A program made the translations under genes and the position numbers. From the NCBI GenBank assembly GCA_023548195.1, contig JAJHZJ010000808.1, positions 5,670,889 through 5,734,888 of the forward strand: a stretch of DNA of 64,000 bases. The letters are read 5' to 3'. Source of the stretch: Bettongia penicillata ogilbyi (taxonomy: Eukaryota; Chordata; Mammalia; Diprotodontia; Potoroidae). Under the pieces are notes generated by a model, which had not been told where the DNA came from, did no database searches, and worked only from the letters and a program-made list of their open reading frames with translations. Below are positions 60,702-64,000 of the stretch, piece by piece. Position 1 is the first letter of the stretch. Every line of letters starts with the position of its first letter.

Positions 60702-61274
60702 ACTTTCATTAAGTTGATGTCATTCACAAAGAGTAAAGGAAATAGGGTTTTTTCCAACTATTTTTTATCTAGAGGGAGTTTTTTTGTACCCTAGAAAGAA
60801 GGTAAGTAGATGGGTAGGTCAGAATGCTTCTTAAGGATCTATGGCTAGAGTCATCTTCTTGAGGAAATGGAGCTCCTTTCCCCTTTCTTCCAATGCTAAG
60901 CTCTTGTACGATTTTTATTTTGGGGTTTTGTTTTTTTTTTTTGCCTCTCCTGTGTGTGTGTGTGTGTGTGTGTGTTCATTCTTCGTTGCTGAAGAAGACC
61001 ATGCCATCAGAGAAATAGTGACTTTGTTTTGAGTGAGGGAGGGCTGTGTAGGTCACCAGTTTCACTTCTCCTCCAGAGCTATCTGAATCCAGTGACCAGA
61101 TATTCATCAGGATGACTGGAGATGACCCAAGATGAGGCAGTTGGGGTTAAGTGACTTGCCCAAGGTCACACAGCTAGTGAGTGTCTAGTTTCTGAAGTGA
61201 GATTTGAATTTAGGTCCACCCGATTCCTGCATTGGTGCTCTATCCACTGCACCACCTAGCTGCCTTGCCTCTCC
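60702..61274 (-). mobile_element. CA-tailed SINE with target duplication and shared flank (copy B)
   Basis: The SINE is 60951-61264 in antisense with (TG)n first and GCACCACCTAGCTGCC head. It is bracketed by TTGCCTCTCC at 60941-60950 and 61265-61274. The 60702-60950 flank matches that of copy A, including the T-run before TTGCCT. Confidence 0.9.
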
Positions 61275-63635
61275 TAGATTTGAGGGGAGACAGGAATTGT
61301 GCGAACTCTTCTTGATTTATGCTTACTTTTTTTTTAATAAGGACTTTTTTCTTAGCATAGCATTTAATTTAAAGACTTCATTAGTCATTTGTCATGTGAC
61401 TTTGAAGTTAATTCCTTTCTGAGATGAATTTTTATTTACATAAGTTTTAGAAGATGAAACACAAATAGGCTAAAAATCTTGAATGTATGACCCTTATGGT
61501 GTATAATAATAGTGCAAAGAATGTAACTGGGTCTTAAAAAATTAGAATTAGAAATAGAGCTGGAAGGAAATGTTAGTTACATAAATACATTATTGCCCCT
61601 GTTGCTGTGTATTTTGAGCTCAAAAGATTCGTATATACACTATGTCAGTATTTCCAAGGAATTTGTCTTGGATCCATTTTTAATAACTAATACTTTACAG
61701 GTTAGGGAGTTCTATTTTTTAGACCTATGATATCCAGACTGTATAAATTTCTAAAATAAATTGAAAAATTCATCATTCCTCTGTATTCAAAGACTGAGGC
61801 GCACAATGCTAATGTAGGGCTCAGAGGGGAAATATAGTTCTCCTGCATATTTGAGAAAATGTGAAGCCCTTTCGAGAAAATCTAATAAACATAATAATCA
61901 CAGCCTGCTGACACTAAGGAAAAAGGACCTCATTCGCTCTTTCTTTTATGCAGCGATTTACTGGTCCCTACTGATTTCCAAATTGGATCACTGTAGTAAA
62001 TTATCCATGCTGGTACCTGTGAAAGTAAGCACTGGGATCCATATTTGTTTTGTGTTCTGCTTAAATCAGCAAGAATGATAAATTTGATGGTGTAAAATTG
62101 AAAATATCAAGGGCTTTCTTTAGTGATTGAGCAAAATAATGACTCTACTTGTAATTTATTATGACCCTTTCTTACAGTGTGCTTTGTATGTCTAATACTT
62201 ATTTCAACACAAATTAAATTGTTTTTCTTTTGTCTGTATCAACACAGCTAATATTTTATTGATGTAAAAAATCAAATTGTGCAATAAAATTTCTCCATGA
62301 ATTTAGAGCAGGCTTAAAAATGTTATGCTGCAAAAGAACATTTTACTGTTTAGAACTTGACTTCCTTTAAACTTAATTGACTATACTGTTCAAATGAGTG
62401 AGATTAATACAAATCAGCATTTGTCCAGTCCATTACAAATATTAGAAGTACTATGACTTTGTGATCTGTTTCATGGTGGAAGTGGAAAAAAAAGAAAAAT
62501 CACAAGTGTTGATTAAATCATGAATCTTTCAACAGGTTGTTCCCCCTCATGCTTCTTTGTGTCTAATGCTTTGGCAGGTTATAGAGCATTCACTAGGACT
62601 TATTATTGGTAGCATTAAAACATGTAGCGCAAGTATATGCTATGCTGAAGTCATAAATAGATATTAAATATACCACATAAAAGCATATACTTTTAAGAGT
62701 TTGGAGATGTTGCTGGCAATGCTTGGTAGATGGTCTCTAAAGCAGTTTCTTTTGTCTTTGAACAGTTAATTTCCTGTTCTGGGTGAGGTGTTATTAAAGT
62801 TATGTTTGATTGGTCCTTGTTCTCAAAAAAAAATTAATCTAAGAACTCCAAAGACCAATCAATAGTAAGACATGCCTTCTGTCTATCTGCAGGGAGGGTG
62901 TAGGCTATTGGAGCAAAATGAGGCACGTGTTAGACATGACCAATGAGTTGATTTTTGTTTGACTGTGTGTTATAAGTGAGGGTTCTGATGAGGTTAGGGG
63001 AGATACTGAGAAATGACAGTGATATGAAATAAAATTTTTTTTTTTAATAATTAGATCCTAATAACTAAAGTTAAGAGAGAAAGTTATTTCAGACAGTTAA
63101 ATAAATGTTGATCAGATAAGTAAATGGTATATCTGATTGTATAGTTATTCCTTCTACATCATGGGGATTAGGGACATGGCACCCCACTATCTGGAAAATC
63201 TGCATAAAATTTTTTGCCTTTCCCCTCGTACCAGAGAAGTCTAAACTTATTCTTTTTTCTTTTGTGAGGGATTGATATACACTGCAATACATTTCTCAGT
63301 TTCTAAACTTCTGCTGTGTTGTTTGCTTGCCTTCGTGTGTCCTCTGTGGCTTCCTCAAAACTCCAAAAATTCCCATTTAATTTCTTATGCCAACCTGCAA
63401 TATAGTGAAACTACAGTGGGGAAAGTTGCAGTGTGGAAAGGATAACTGTATAAAAATCAAGAAATTTATGTTTGGTAGGCTAGTGAGTGAATAAGGTATT
63501 AGAGAAGTTAAGTGTGTTGGTTTATTGGTCTTAGAGATAATATCGTTTATGTAGTTATTGAATCTTGAATTCATTAGAAATATAATTTCTGGAACCATTT
63601 TAATGATACAAGGAGATATAAGCAAGAGCAGAAAT
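61275..63635. other. Downstream intergenic DNA
   Basis: AT-rich with no named repeat and no convincing exon. AATAAA at 62283-62288 is a further distal poly(A) candidate. Confidence 0.4.
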
Positions 63636-63639
63636 AATG

Positions 63640-63725
63640 TGTTTAAATTTTGTCAGTTCCTTCAGTGCCTAGCATAGTGCTCGGCACACCTTAGATTCTG
63701 ATAGCTGTTTGTTGAATGAATGCTT
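63640..63725 (+). repeat. L2/MIR tail
   Basis: TTCAGTGCCTAGCATAGTGC then TGTTTGTTGAATGAATG. 63726-64000 has nothing recognised. Confidence 0.65.
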
Positions 63726-64000
63726 AGGGAGAAGGCATTTACTGGTACGGATCCAAAAATGTGCAGATGTGAGTTGAGGAAATGAGGTAAGGTTGAAGTC
63801 TTGCAGATAAGTGGAACAAACTAGTGTAAACAGGAATCAGAAACTTAGTAGCCCAAAGTATGATAAACTCAAGAACACAAACTGCTTAGGGAAGGACTCC
63901 CTATTTGATAAGAATTTCTGAGAAACATGGAACGCAGTATGGCAAAAAATAAGTTTATAACAACATGTTACATCACATGTTATAACAAACTTTAAATTGA

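Noticed and set aside
1..64000. CRISPR arrays, operons, riboswitches, rRNA or prokaryotic elements
   Set aside because: The window is vertebrate nuclear DNA. Short tandem units seen are microsatellites without regular unique spacers.

Overview
The window is a piece of a mammalian nuclear genome, almost certainly from a marsupial. It contains one protein-coding gene, TMEM33, on the + strand. Its seven coding exons (33421-53416) rebuild a full-length 247-residue protein with intact splice sites and no frame break. The marsupial assignment rests on the repeats: many copies of tRNA-headed SINEs of marsupial type, including one family ending in a (CA)n tail; young L1 3' ends of marsupial type; RTE-clade LINE remnants; a HAL1-like element (ORF1-only L1); and heavy L2/MIR background with no Alu, B1 or other eutherian repeats. 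An Australian lineage seems more likely than an American one, but this rests on recalled SINE families and is not certain.

Layout. 1-32 kb is intergenic, with no gene I can support. It holds layered repeats: a ~230 bp inverted repeat around an L2 (2.8-4.4 kb), an RTE endonuclease fragment (4.6-5.0 kb), L1 3' ends (5.4-6.1 and 9.8-10.5 kb, the second with a perfect 16 bp target duplication), L2 and MIR copies, an antisense 7SL RNA retropseudogene (15.9-16.2 kb), a HAL1-like element split by a nested L1 (17.6-21.1 kb), a long L2 with readable reverse-transcriptase motifs (22.9-24.1 kb), and two hAT-like MITEs (25.6 and 28.9 kb). In human the next gene upstream of TMEM33 is PHOX2B, so distal PHOX2B regulatory DNA could lie here. 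I cannot show that from sequence alone.

32.4-33.7 kb is the TMEM33 CpG-island promoter: TATA-less, several ETS-type CCGGAA sites, a possible short 5'-UTR intron, and a G-rich block just after exon 1. 33.4-53.4 kb is the TMEM33 gene body, with six introns holding old L1, SINEs in both orientations, L2, and a degraded RTE-type LINE. 53.4-55.1 kb is the proximal 3' UTR with several AATAAA signals. Longer 3' UTR forms are possible.

55-64 kb is downstream DNA dominated by CA-tailed SINEs. Two of these (55.2-55.8 and 60.7-61.3 kb) share not only the SINE but also ~250 bp beyond its tail. The upstream copy is bounded by its own target-site-like duplication. This looks like a SINE 3' transduction or an exact-edged duplication, and is the most unusual observation in the window.

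I found no CRISPR array, operon, rRNA, intact retrovirus or evidence for a new protein-coding system. Most open reading frames in the window are repeat-derived or chance frames. Repeat family names are from memory, since no search could be run.
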